A stretch of 13,762 nucleotides of DNA. Source: CAZQYC01 sp043746555. Lineage in GTDB: Bacteria > Pseudomonadota > Gammaproteobacteria > Steroidobacterales > Steroidobacteraceae. Of the stretch, positions 7,167 through 13,762 are shown piece by piece; positions within the stretch are counted from its first letter, which is position 1, and the number at the start of each line of letters is the position of its first letter. The translations under genes were made by a program, and so were the position numbers. The stretch spans positions 1 through 13,762 of the forward strand of contig JAYTQU010000111.1 in the NCBI GenBank assembly GCA_043746555.1, written 5' to 3'. The notes beneath the pieces are model-generated. The model was not told the DNA's origin and searched no databases. It worked only from the letters and a program-made list of their open reading frames with translations.

Positions 7167-7888
7167 GTCAATTGCGAGTTGAAGGGTTAGCCAAGCGTTA
7201 TAAATCGCGACAGGTCGTTAAAGATTTATCGTTGCACGTCGAGAGCGGCGAAGTGGTCGGCTTGCTCGGGCCCAACGGCGCCGGCAAAACCACTGCTTTC
7301 TATATGATCGTTGGCCTCGTGCGTTCCAACGGCGGCTCGATCTGGCTCGACGACGAAGAAATCTCGCGATTGCCGATGCATCGACGCGCGCAGATCGGCC
7401 TTGGTTATCTGCCGCAAGAGCCATCGGTGTTTCGCAAACTCAGCGTCGAGGACAATTTGCGCGCAATACTGGAATTGCGCGCCGACCTCAATGCCGATCG
7501 GCGCGAGCAACAACTGACTTCCCTGTTGGAGGAGTTGCACATAGGGCATATTCGCAACAGCCTAGGGCAAAGCCTGTCGGGCGGCGAACGACGTCGCGTC
7601 GAGATTGCTCGCGCCTTGGCCATCGAACCGCAGTTCATACTGCTTGACGAACCCTTCGCCGGCGTCGATCCTATTTCCGTGCTCGATATCCAACGGATCG
7701 TCAAACATTTGAGCGATCGCAACATCGGCGTACTGATTACCGATCACAATGTCCGTGAAACGCTCGGCATTTGCGACCGCGCTTACATTGTCAGTAACGG
7801 CTCGTCGATCGCCCAAGGAACTGCGGAGGAAATCCTTGCCAATGCACAAGTTCGTGAGGTGTACTTAGGCCGGGATTTCAAACTTTGA
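7163..7888 (+). CDS. lptB: LPS export ABC transporter ATP-binding protein
   Basis: Cytosolic ATPase that works as a dimer with LptF and LptG to extract LPS from the inner membrane and push it along the LptC/LptA bridge. It has 241 residues, identical in length to E. coli LptB. Walker A is GPNGAGKT (36-43, K42), the Q-loop is Q85, the signature is LSGGE (138-142), Walker B is FILLDE (158-163, E163), and the switch is H195 in ITDHNVRET. FRKLSVEDNL (90-99) is typical of the LptB subfamily. The start overlaps the lptCA stop (ATGA). lptF and lptG are not in the window, as is usual, since they lie elsewhere in most gammaproteobacteria. Confidence 0.97.
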   Translation: MSQLRVEGLAKRYKSRQVVKDLSLHVESGEVVGLLGPNGAGKTTAFYMIVGLVRSNGGSIWLDDEEISRLPMHRRAQIGLGYLPQEPSVFRKLSVEDNLRAILELRADLNADRREQQLTSLLEELHIGHIRNSLGQSLSGGERRRVEIARALAIEPQFILLDEPFAGVDPISVLDIQRIVKHLSDRNIGVLITDHNVRETLGICDRAYIVSNGSSIAQGTAEEILANAQVREVYLGRDFKL

Positions 7889-7964
7889 TGTGTAAACTTT
7901 GAACCGGCAACGCGACTCTTCTTTCCGCTACTGTCTAGACCCTACCGCCTTAAGCCTTCTGTAA

Positions 7965-9416
7965 ATGCTCAAACCCGCTCTGCAACTCAAACTCGGTCAG
8001 CAATTGACCATGACGCCGCAATTGCAACAGGCGATCCGCCTGCTGCAATTGCCGGTGCTCGAGTTACAAGCGCAGATACAGCAGGCGCTCGATACCAATG
8101 TGATGTTGGAGGCCGAGGAAGAAGAAATTTCCACGGTCGATACCGCCGAATTACCCACGCTCAACTACGAGCAACGACAAGAACACGTCGAAGCCGCCGA
8201 AACGCGCGATGCCGAACCGCAAGTCGAAGCGGTGGACGAAAGCGAGTGGACCGACAATCAAGCAACCGGCCCTTCCGAAACGCCGTGGTCCGGCGACGGC
8301 GACCGCACCGAAGAATACGGCGATACCAGCGACGAGAATTTGCAAGAGCATCTGTTGTGGCAATTACAGATGTCGCGCTTGGACGATCACGAACGCCGCA
8401 TCGGCGTCGCCATCATCGACGGCATCAACGACGACGGGTACCTCACCGAGTCGATCGACGAGATCATCGCCAATTTGCTGCCGGAAACGATCGCGACGCC
8501 TGATGAAATGGCAGCGGTGCTCGCTCATGTGCAAGCGATGGATCCCGCAGGCGTCGGTGCACGTTCGGTTGGCGAGTGTATTGAACTGCAAGTGAGACAA
8601 CTGCGAGAAGACACGCCCGGCCGCGAAATCGCCATACAAATCGCGCGTCAGTTTTTGCCTGAAGTGGCGCAACAACAGTTCAGCCTATTGCGCCGGCAGT
8701 TGCACGTGACCGAAGAAGAACTGGAAAATGCCTTAGTGCTGGTGCGCGCCTGCCAACCGCGTCCCGGTGCGAGCATTCATTCGGCACCGGCGGAATACGT
8801 GGTGCCCGACGTGTTTGTGCGTCGCACGGATCACGGCTGGGCGGTCGAAGTTAACCCCGCAACGCTACCGAAAATCCGCGTCAATCAAAGTTACGCGAAC
8901 ATGCTCACTCGCTCCAACGATCACGCTATGTTGCGAACGCAATTGCAGGAAGCGCGTTGGTTGATCCGGAGCCTCGAAATTCGCAACGAGACGCTGATGA
9001 AGGTAGCGATGTGTATCGTGCAGCGGCAAGCCGCCTTCTTGGAGCACGGCGACGAACGAATGCAGCCGATGATTTTGAAAGACGTCGCCGAAGCCATCGA
9101 GATGCACGAATCCACGGTATCGCGCGTCACCGCCAACAAATACATGCACACGCCGCGCGGCGTCATCGAGTTTCGCTATTTTTTTTCCAGCCATGTGTCG
9201 GCGCACGACGGATCGGAGCTATCTTCGACCGCGATTCGAGCTCGAATCAAAAAATTGATTGCGCAGGAAGACGCCGACAAACCGCTGTCCGACAGTCGCA
9301 TCGCCGAAGTGCTGGCGGAAGATGGCGCGCAAGTGGCGCGACGTACCGTCGCGAAATACCGCGAGGCACTTGGAATTCCGCCGTCCAGCGAGCGCAAACG
9401 CGCTGCGAGTCGCTGA
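7965..9416 (+). CDS. rpoN: RNA polymerase sigma-54 factor
   Basis: Alternative sigma factor that recognises -24/-12 promoters (GG..GC) and needs AAA+ activators; typical targets are nitrogen, motility and envelope genes. It has 483 residues. Region I is the Gln/Leu-rich start LKLGQQLTMTPQLQQAIRLL (8-27). Region II is an acidic stretch (about 50-128). The core-binding domain spans about 125-320. The helix-turn-helix region includes HESTVSRVTANKYMHTPRG (381-399), and the RpoN box ARRTVAKYRE (458-467) is perfect. The ATG at 7965 gives the family N-terminus. The 76-base gap after lptB holds no clear terminator, only a 9-base direct repeat AAACTTTGA (around 7880 and 7896). lptB-rpoN-hpf is the conserved gammaproteobacterial order. 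Confidence 0.98.
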   Translation: MLKPALQLKLGQQLTMTPQLQQAIRLLQLPVLELQAQIQQALDTNVMLEAEEEEISTVDTAELPTLNYEQRQEHVEAAETRDAEPQVEAVDESEWTDNQATGPSETPWSGDGDRTEEYGDTSDENLQEHLLWQLQMSRLDDHERRIGVAIIDGINDDGYLTESIDEIIANLLPETIATPDEMAAVLAHVQAMDPAGVGARSVGECIELQVRQLREDTPGREIAIQIARQFLPEVAQQQFSLLRRQLHVTEEELENALVLVRACQPRPGASIHSAPAEYVVPDVFVRRTDHGWAVEVNPATLPKIRVNQSYANMLTRSNDHAMLRTQLQEARWLIRSLEIRNETLMKVAMCIVQRQAAFLEHGDERMQPMILKDVAEAIEMHESTVSRVTANKYMHTPRGVIEFRYFFSSHVSAHDGSELSSTAIRARIKKLIAQEDADKPLSDSRIAEVLAEDGAQVARRTVAKYREALGIPPSSERKRAASR

Positions 9417-9460
9417 CGGATGGTAGTGATCAATCGCAAGAGAATCCCTGAAGATTGTTA

Positions 9461-9466
9461 GAGGAG
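9461..9466 (+). promoter_or_regulatory. Strong ribosome binding site of hpf
   Basis: GAGGAG lies 8 bases before the hpf ATG. It is the clearest Shine-Dalgarno sequence on the plus strand of this window and fixes the hpf start. Confidence 0.75.
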
Positions 9467-9474
9467 TCGCAGTT

Positions 9475-9792
9475 ATGCAATTGAACGTCACGGGCCATCA
9501 TGTCGAAGTCACCGAAGCACTCAAAGGATACATTGAGAAAAAACTCGATCGTATCGTGCGCCACTCGGATCACGTGATGGACGTGCATTGCATTCTGACC
9601 GTCGAGAAATCGCGCCACAAAGCCGAAGCCACCGTGAATCTGACGGGCGGCAAGATATACGCCGACGCCGTCAACGAAAACATGTATGCATCGATCGACG
9701 CATTGGTCGACAAACTAGACCGCGGCGTCAAAAAGCACAAAGAAAAACTCAACGATCACCATGCGTTGGAAGCGCGGAAGGGGAAAAATTAG
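9475..9792 (+). CDS. hpf: Ribosome hibernation promoting factor (short HPF)
   Basis: Short-form HPF/YfiA-family protein of 105 residues. It binds the 30S decoding region in stationary phase and, with RMF in gammaproteobacteria, promotes 100S ribosome dimers. The S30AE-type fold is visible from MQLNVTGHHVEVTEALKGYI (1-20) through HCILTVEKSRHKAEATVNL (38-56) to YADAVNENMYASIDALVDKL (62-81) and a basic tail (KKHKEKLNDHHALEARKGKN). It lacks the C-terminal dimerisation domain of long HPF. It sits 58 bases after rpoN. In most relatives ptsN follows; here rapZ does. The final codons overlap the outer arm of the hairpin at 9781-9878. Confidence 0.95.
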   Translation: MQLNVTGHHVEVTEALKGYIEKKLDRIVRHSDHVMDVHCILTVEKSRHKAEATVNLTGGKIYADAVNENMYASIDALVDKLDRGVKKHKEKLNDHHALEARKGKN

Positions 9793-9878
9793 GTTGTAGA
9801 CTGTAGGCTATGGACTGTGGGTCAGAGTCGGGTTCCCTCTGGCCACTGCCTACAGCCTAAAACCTACAGGCTTTTCCC
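9781..9878. repeat. 98-base imperfect hairpin filling the hpf-rapZ gap, abutting the rapZ start
   Basis: The outer arm GGGAAAA (9781-9787, in the last hpf codons) is exactly complementary to TTTTCCC (9872-9878), which ends one base before the rapZ ATG. Inside, TGTAG (9795-9799) pairs with CTACA (9864-9868), GGCT with AGCC (9806-9809 / 9853-9856), and CAGAG (9823-9827) with CTCTG (9837-9841) around a 9-base loop. Left and right arms show 7-base steps: GTAGACT, GTAGGCT, ATGGACT and CCACTGC, CTACAGC, CTAAAAC, CTACAGG. No separate Shine-Dalgarno sequence for rapZ is visible, so the structure would cover its initiation site. It could also act as an attenuating or RNA-processing hairpin. Confidence 0.65.
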
Positions 9879-10757
9879 ATGCGCCTCGTCCTCATCAGCG
9901 GTCTCTCCGGCTCCGGCAAAAGCGTGGCGTTGCACATGCTGGAGGACCTTGGCTATTACTGTGTCGATAACATTCCCGCCGGGTTGTTGCCGGAATTCAT
10001 CGCGCATACGGTGCGCTCCAACGAGGACACGTTTCGGCATACGGCGGTAGGCGTCGATGCGCGCAATCGGCCCAGCGAAATCGCGTCGGTGCCGAAATTA
10101 ATTGAGGAATTGCGCGCCACGGGGCTGGCGTGCGACATTGTCTTTCTGCGCTCCGAGGACGAAGCCCTGCTCAAGCGCTACAGCGAAACGCGTCGCCGTC
10201 ATCCCTTAAGTCGCGAAGGATTGGGACTTGCCGAAGCCATCACGCAAGAACGCGCGTTGCTCAAGCCTATCGCCAACGCCGCCGATCTGGTCATCGACAC
10301 CACTCGAACCAGTGTGCATGAACTGCGGGAACTCATTCGTCAGCGCGTGGATGCACGCACGGTGGGCCGGATGTCGATCCTGTTCGAGTCGTTCGCCTAT
10401 CGGCAAGGTATTCCCGGCGATGCCGACTTTGTGTTCGATGCACGCAGTTTGCCGAATCCGTATTGGGAGCCGGGCCTTGCGGCGCTGACCGGCCGCGATC
10501 CGTTGGTAGTGGAGTTCCTGGAAGGACACGCCACCGTGAAGCGGATGTTCAACGACATCGCACAATTTTTGGAACATTGGATTCCGGACATGATGCGCAC
10601 CAACCGCAGCTATTTAACCATCGCAATTGGCTGCACGGGCGGTCAGCATCGCTCCGTTTACTTGGTCGAACGCTTGGCCGAGCATTTCGGGCAGAAGTAT
10701 TCGTCGGTATTGGCGAAGCATCACGTCGTCGGCATACAAAAGCAACCCGCGAGTTAA
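9879..10757 (+). CDS. rapZ: RNase adapter protein RapZ (YvcJ family nucleotide-binding protein)
   Basis: In E. coli RapZ binds the small RNA GlmZ and presents it to RNase E, so adjusting glucosamine-6-phosphate synthase; outside enterobacteria its RNA partners are mostly unknown. It has 292 residues (E. coli 284). The Walker A motif is GLSGSGKS (8-15), followed by LEDLGYYCVDNIP (21-33), a Walker B-like GVDARN (58-63), YSETRRRHPLS (101-111), and the C-terminal GCTGGQHRSV (251-260) with conserved C252, H257 and R258. The enterobacterial basic RNA-binding tail (LEKRKP) is replaced by VVGIQKQPAS, so the RNA-binding details may differ. The start is the ATG at 9879. ptsN is missing upstream and npr downstream. 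Confidence 0.96.
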   Translation: MRLVLISGLSGSGKSVALHMLEDLGYYCVDNIPAGLLPEFIAHTVRSNEDTFRHTAVGVDARNRPSEIASVPKLIEELRATGLACDIVFLRSEDEALLKRYSETRRRHPLSREGLGLAEAITQERALLKPIANAADLVIDTTRTSVHELRELIRQRVDARTVGRMSILFESFAYRQGIPGDADFVFDARSLPNPYWEPGLAALTGRDPLVVEFLEGHATVKRMFNDIAQFLEHWIPDMMRTNRSYLTIAIGCTGGQHRSVYLVERLAEHFGQKYSSVLAKHHVVGIQKQPAS

Positions 10758-10794
10758 GGCTCGTCAATCCCGGCGCGTCTCGCGTCGGCCGTTC

Positions 10795-10813
10795 CGCGCA
10801 GCTACACTGCGCG
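10795..10813 (+). promoter_or_regulatory. Small hairpin just before the mgtE start
   Basis: CGCGCAG (10795-10801) and CTGCGCG (10807-10813) form a perfect 7-bp stem with the loop CTACA, ending two bases before the mgtE ATG. It occupies the place of a Shine-Dalgarno sequence, none of which is visible. It could modulate translation start, but such GC-rich stems also arise by chance in sequence of this composition. Confidence 0.4.
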
Positions 10814-10815
10814 CA

Positions 10816-12171
10816 ATGAGCGCCGAAACTAAAACCAAACCACTCGATAGGCTGACCGCACTGCGTGCGGCGCTCGATCGCAAGGGTTCGCTGCGGCGCG
10901 CGCAACGCATGATCAATTCCATGCACGCGGCCGAAATCGCGTCGTTGTTGGAGTCTTTGCCGCCGGCCAAGCGCGAAATCGTCTGGGGATTCGTCGATCC
11001 GGAACTCGAAGGCGATGTATTGCTCGAACTCAACGAGGAAGTCCGGACCGATCTGATCGGCGGCATGGATGCCGAAGAACTGATCGCCGCCACGGAAGAC
11101 ATGGAAGTGGACGACCTTGCCGACTTGTTCGGCGACTTGCCCGAAGCCGTGAATGAGCGCGTGTTGCGTTCGATGGACGCGCAGGATCGCGAACGCCTCA
11201 AGGCCGTGTTGGAGTACGAAGACGATTGCGCCGGCGGCTTAATGAATACCGACACGGTGAGCCTGCGCCCCGACGTCACCCTCGAAGTCGTGCTGCGCTA
11301 TCTGCGCATGCGCGGCGAGTTACCCGACCGCACCGACCGATTGTTCGTGGTGAATCGCGACGACCGCTATTTGGGCGCGCTCGATGTAACGCGATTACTC
11401 ACCGATGATCCGGATCGGGTGGTCGCCGAAGTAATGGATTCGAGCATCGCCGGCATTCCGGCACAAACGCCCGCGAACGTCGTCACCAAACTATTCGAAG
11501 ACCGCGACCTCGTATCGGCAGCCGTAGTTGGCGGCGACGGCAAACTGGTCGGCCGCATCACCGTCGATGACGTGGTCGACGTGATTCGCGAGCAAGCGGA
11601 TCACTCGGTTAAATCCATGGCCAACTTACAGGACGAAGAAGATCTGTTTTCCGCGGTGATCCCGAGCACACGCCGCCGCGCCGTGTGGCTCGGCATTAAT
11701 CTGCTCACCGCATTCATTGCATCCGGTGTGGTTGCCATTTTCGAACACACCATCGATCGCGTCGTGGCGCTCGCCGTATTGATGCCGATTGTTGCGAGCA
11801 TGGGCGGCATCGCCGGCACGCAAACGGTCACGCTAATTGTGCGTGGACTTGCGCTCGGTCAAGTGAGTTGGACCAACACGCGCTGGCTGTTGCTCAAAGA
11901 GCTGGCGGTTGCGGCATTGAACGGCATTGTGTGGGCCGCCGTGGTGGGCCTTTACACGATGGTCATCTATCGCACGTGGAAATTGGCGGGCATTATTTTT
12001 GCGGCGCTGATCATCAACCTGCTCGCCGCCGCTATCGTCGGCGTCACCGTGCCGTTGTTCTTGAAAAAAATTCGAGTGGATCCGGCATTGGCGAGCGGCG
12101 TGATTCTCACCACCTTCACCGATTGCATCGGGTTCGCTGCGCTACTTGGATTAGGCGCGTTAGTACTTTAG
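10816..12171 (+). CDS. mgtE: Magnesium transporter MgtE
   Basis: Dimeric Mg2+-gated Mg2+ channel of the inner membrane. It has 451 residues, the usual length. The N-terminal helical domain (about 20-130) is followed by two CBS domains (about 138-260), a plug helix (about 262-285) and five membrane helices (about 288-450). The pore signatures MPIVASMGGIAGTQT (323-337) and DPALASGVILTTFTD (422-436) are present; D436 matches the pore Asp at position 432 of the Thermus protein. The cytosolic part is rich in Asp and Glu, fitting Mg2+ sensing. I chose the ATG at 10816; the longer in-frame reading from 10627 overlaps rapZ and adds an Arg/Ser-rich stretch unlike the family. It follows rapZ by 58 bases and may be co-transcribed. 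The stop overlaps the stop of the convergent gene at 12168. Confidence 0.96.
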   Translation: MSAETKTKPLDRLTALRAALDRKGSLRRAQRMINSMHAAEIASLLESLPPAKREIVWGFVDPELEGDVLLELNEEVRTDLIGGMDAEELIAATEDMEVDDLADLFGDLPEAVNERVLRSMDAQDRERLKAVLEYEDDCAGGLMNTDTVSLRPDVTLEVVLRYLRMRGELPDRTDRLFVVNRDDRYLGALDVTRLLTDDPDRVVAEVMDSSIAGIPAQTPANVVTKLFEDRDLVSAAVVGGDGKLVGRITVDDVVDVIREQADHSVKSMANLQDEEDLFSAVIPSTRRRAVWLGINLLTAFIASGVVAIFEHTIDRVVALAVLMPIVASMGGIAGTQTVTLIVRGLALGQVSWTNTRWLLLKELAVAALNGIVWAAVVGLYTMVIYRTWKLAGIIFAALIINLLAAAIVGVTVPLFLKKIRVDPALASGVILTTFTDCIGFAALLGLGALVL

Positions 12172-12761
12172 GCCGCCCAGCGACCGCGAACGTGCAACAC
12201 GTCGATGGCAGCCGATTGCTCCACGGCATCGAGCAATCGAACTTTGACTTGCAAGAAACTGACTGCATCGTTCTTGCCGCAAAAATACAACACCGAGGAG
12301 CGTTGATCGTCCTTGCCCGCGCGCGGAATCAGAAAATCGTTCTGCGATAATTCTTGAACCGCCGCGCCGCAGGTGGCCGCCGCGCCGCCAAGCTCGATGC
12401 GCACGTGTGCGAAATCCTCGCCGGACTCTTGTTCGATGCCAGTAAGCTCGACTCGTAATTGCGATAATCGACCGAAGGTAAGATCTTTGAGGTCGGCATG
12501 CTGGCCGGCCTTTAAGGAGACGACTCGTTGTAAACGATCGATGCGCTGCGTGTCCGAAAGACGAACCGTTGGCGCATCGGTGTAAACGAGTTTGGTAGTG
12601 CGCGTGTAGTCCGTTGCTTCGCTGTGTTCGCGCCGCGCCGCTGCTCTCGCCCAGTAAATCTTGAGAGCGCCATATCCAAGCACCAAAACGACCACCGCGA
12701 CAATTCGCCAAGCAGCGAATCCAAACCAAGTAATATTCCCAATGACATTAACCCAATTCAC
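12168..12761 (-). CDS. Hypothetical protein with one N-terminal membrane helix
   Basis: I do not recognise this protein. From a GTG at 12761 it has 197 residues: a hydrophobic helix at about 13-33 (TWFGFAAWRIVAVVVLVLGY) followed by RARAAARR-like positive residues, then a soluble domain with alternating beta-like stretches (RLSQLRVELTGI, DFAHVRIEL, SFLQVKVRLL, AAIDVLHVRG). It has two cysteines, C131 and C161. The many charges just after the helix suggest the soluble part may be cytosolic by the positive-inside rule, but this is weak. The start is uncertain: a GTG at 12833 would add 24 residues, and neither has a strong Shine-Dalgarno sequence. The long reading frame and plausible protein composition favour a real gene. 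It is convergent with mgtE, and the stop codons overlap (shared TTTAG). Confidence 0.6.
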   Translation of the reverse strand: MNWVNVIGNITWFGFAAWRIVAVVVLVLGYGALKIYWARAAARREHSEATDYTRTTKLVYTDAPTVRLSDTQRIDRLQRVVSLKAGQHADLKDLTFGRLSQLRVELTGIEQESGEDFAHVRIELGGAAATCGAAVQELSQNDFLIPRAGKDDQRSSVLYFCGKNDAVSFLQVKVRLLDAVEQSAAIDVLHVRGRWAA

Positions 12762-12960
12762 GTGTGTCTCGCGCGGTGATTTGATGACAACCACATCGTA
12801 TGCGTATTGCAATTGCCGACCCTGCGTCAACACACACTAACAACCGTTTAAGGAAGCGCCGCACGCTGCGTGGTGCAAGTTGCTCAACGGGTCTCGACAT
12901 TGAATTAACAGAATCAACTCACGGACTTCACGAAATGTTCCAACGCCCAGCGAAACCTCG

Positions 12961-13762
12961 ATGACATCACAACCTCACACCACTCATCGGCCGCCGCCGA
13001 CCATGGACGGTGTCGGTCCAAGCTCCGTCGCATTGCCGCCGGGCCCGTGGAAAACGATTTTGGATTTCTTAGCGGAGCGTTTCGCAAACATTTCGCGCAC
13101 CGAATGGCTCGATCGAATATCGCGCGCCGCGGTCTTGACCGGCTTGGGCGAACGAATCACCGAGCACACACCTTACCAACCTCACACCAAGATTTTTTAT
13201 TACCGCCAGCTTGCGACAGAGCCTCGCATTCCGTTCGATGAGATCGTGTTATTCCAAGACGAACACCTCGTGGTCGTAGACAAGCCGCACTTTCTGCCGG
13301 TCATGCCGAGCGGCAATTATGTGCAAGAAACGTTGTTGGTGCGGCTGAAGCGCAAACTCGGTATCGATATGTTGGCGCCGATTCATCGCATCGATCGCGA
13401 CACCGCGGGAATTGTGTTATTCGCGGTGCAGCCTCAAGAGCGCGCTCGGTATGCCGCACTATTTCGACAACGAGAAGTCTCAAAAACCTACCAAGCCATC
13501 GCACCTTGGCGTTCTGATTTACAATTGCCGCTCGTCTATCGCAGCCGTCTAGTACGTAGCGCAACGTACATGCAAATGCATGCGATCGAAGGAACACCGA
13601 ATTCGGAAACCACGATTGAGCTAATTGAAGTGCGTGACCAACTCGCACGCTATGGTTTGTCGCCTTTGACCGGCAAACGTCATCAACTGCGCGCGCAAAT
13701 GGCTGAGCTTAAAATTCCGATACTCAACGATCCCATCTATCCCACGCTTGCGCCGACAGCGA
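12961..13762 (+). CDS. RluA-family pseudouridine synthase (C-terminus beyond right edge)
   Basis: RNA pseudouridine synthase that isomerises a uridine in rRNA or tRNA. 267 residues are visible and the reading frame is open at the edge. The catalytic Asp is D145 in PIHRIDRDTAGIVLF (140-154), the family's HR(L/I)D motif. DEHLVVVDKPHFLPV (100-114) and VSKTYQAIAP (173-182) are further family blocks, and LTGKRHQLRAQM (236-247) is the conserved C-terminal motif. Residues about 30-80 look like an S4-related N-terminal region (PWKTILDFLAERF, then TPYQPHTKIFYYRQL) seen in a subgroup of RluA-like enzymes. Which RNA site it modifies cannot be told. The ATG at 12961 is the first start after an in-frame TGA at 12901; an ATG at 13003 is an alternative that drops a Pro/His-rich leader. 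Confidence 0.92.
   Translation, partial: MTSQPHTTHRPPPTMDGVGPSSVALPPGPWKTILDFLAERFANISRTEWLDRISRAAVLTGLGERITEHTPYQPHTKIFYYRQLATEPRIPFDEIVLFQDEHLVVVDKPHFLPVMPSGNYVQETLLVRLKRKLGIDMLAPIHRIDRDTAGIVLFAVQPQERARYAALFRQREVSKTYQAIAPWRSDLQLPLVYRSRLVRSATYMQMHAIEGTPNSETTIELIEVRDQLARYGLSPLTGKRHQLRAQMAELKIPILNDPIYPTLAPTA

Noticed and set aside
9864..9878. Intrinsic terminator after hpf
   Set aside because: Four T residues follow complementary sequence, but the stem is long and imperfect, the T-run is short, and it pairs with upstream A residues; a simple terminator is not supported, though attenuation is not excluded.
10627..10815. N-terminal extension of MgtE overlapping rapZ
   Set aside because: The extra 63 residues are Arg/Ser-rich and out-of-frame reading of rapZ; the ATG at 10816 gives the standard 451-residue protein.
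12160..12729. 189-codon frame overlapping the hypothetical gene at 12168-12761
   Set aside because: It is very rich in Arg, Ser and Gly, with no membrane helix or domain pattern, as expected for a shadow frame.

Overview
The window is a compact stretch of a Gammaproteobacterium-like chromosome (GC roughly mid-50s %, Gram-negative envelope genes throughout). Gene order resembles the block known from Pseudomonas and relatives (petABC / algW / murA-ibaG / kdsD-kdsC-lptC-lptA-lptB-rpoN-hpf-ptsN-rapZ), with several blocks missing. mgtE next to rapZ recalls the Xanthomonas-type order. I see no insertion sequences, phage genes, tRNA, rRNA or CRISPR; this is mostly core genome.

Layout. 1-1144 (minus): the end-on pair petA (Rieske Fe-S protein) and petB (cytochrome b, cut by the left edge), the start of a cytochrome bc1 operon. 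1378-2613 (plus): a DegS/AlgW-type membrane-anchored serine protease, convergent with murA (minus, 2615-3883) with a single base between the stop codons. ibaG (minus, 3957-4205) lies upstream of murA. From 4430 a plus-strand gene run begins: kdsD, kdsC, a fused lptC-lptA gene and lptB, joined by 1-4 base stop/start overlaps, then rpoN, hpf, rapZ and mgtE. A minus-strand gene for an unrecognised membrane-anchored protein (12168-12761) overlaps the mgtE stop codon, and an RluA-family pseudouridine synthase (from 12961) runs off the right edge.

How the genes work together. kdsD and kdsC act in Kdo synthesis for the LPS inner core, and the LptCA fusion plus LptB belong to the Lpt machine that moves LPS to the outer membrane. 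murA commits UDP-GlcNAc to peptidoglycan, and RapZ belongs to a family that controls UDP-GlcNAc supply in enterobacteria. The DegS-like protease belongs to a family that senses envelope damage. RpoN and HPF are global regulators of transcription and of ribosome hibernation.

Most notable: (1) lptC and lptA are one continuous 401-codon gene. (2) No PTS-Ntr gene (ptsN, ptsO/npr, hprK) lies between hpf and mgtE, although their usual neighbours are kept. (3) Three intergenic gaps (ibaG-murA, ibaG-kdsD, hpf-rapZ) are filled by degenerate repeats with a 7-base period that fold on paper into long imperfect hairpins; the one at hpf-rapZ closes exactly against the rapZ start codon.
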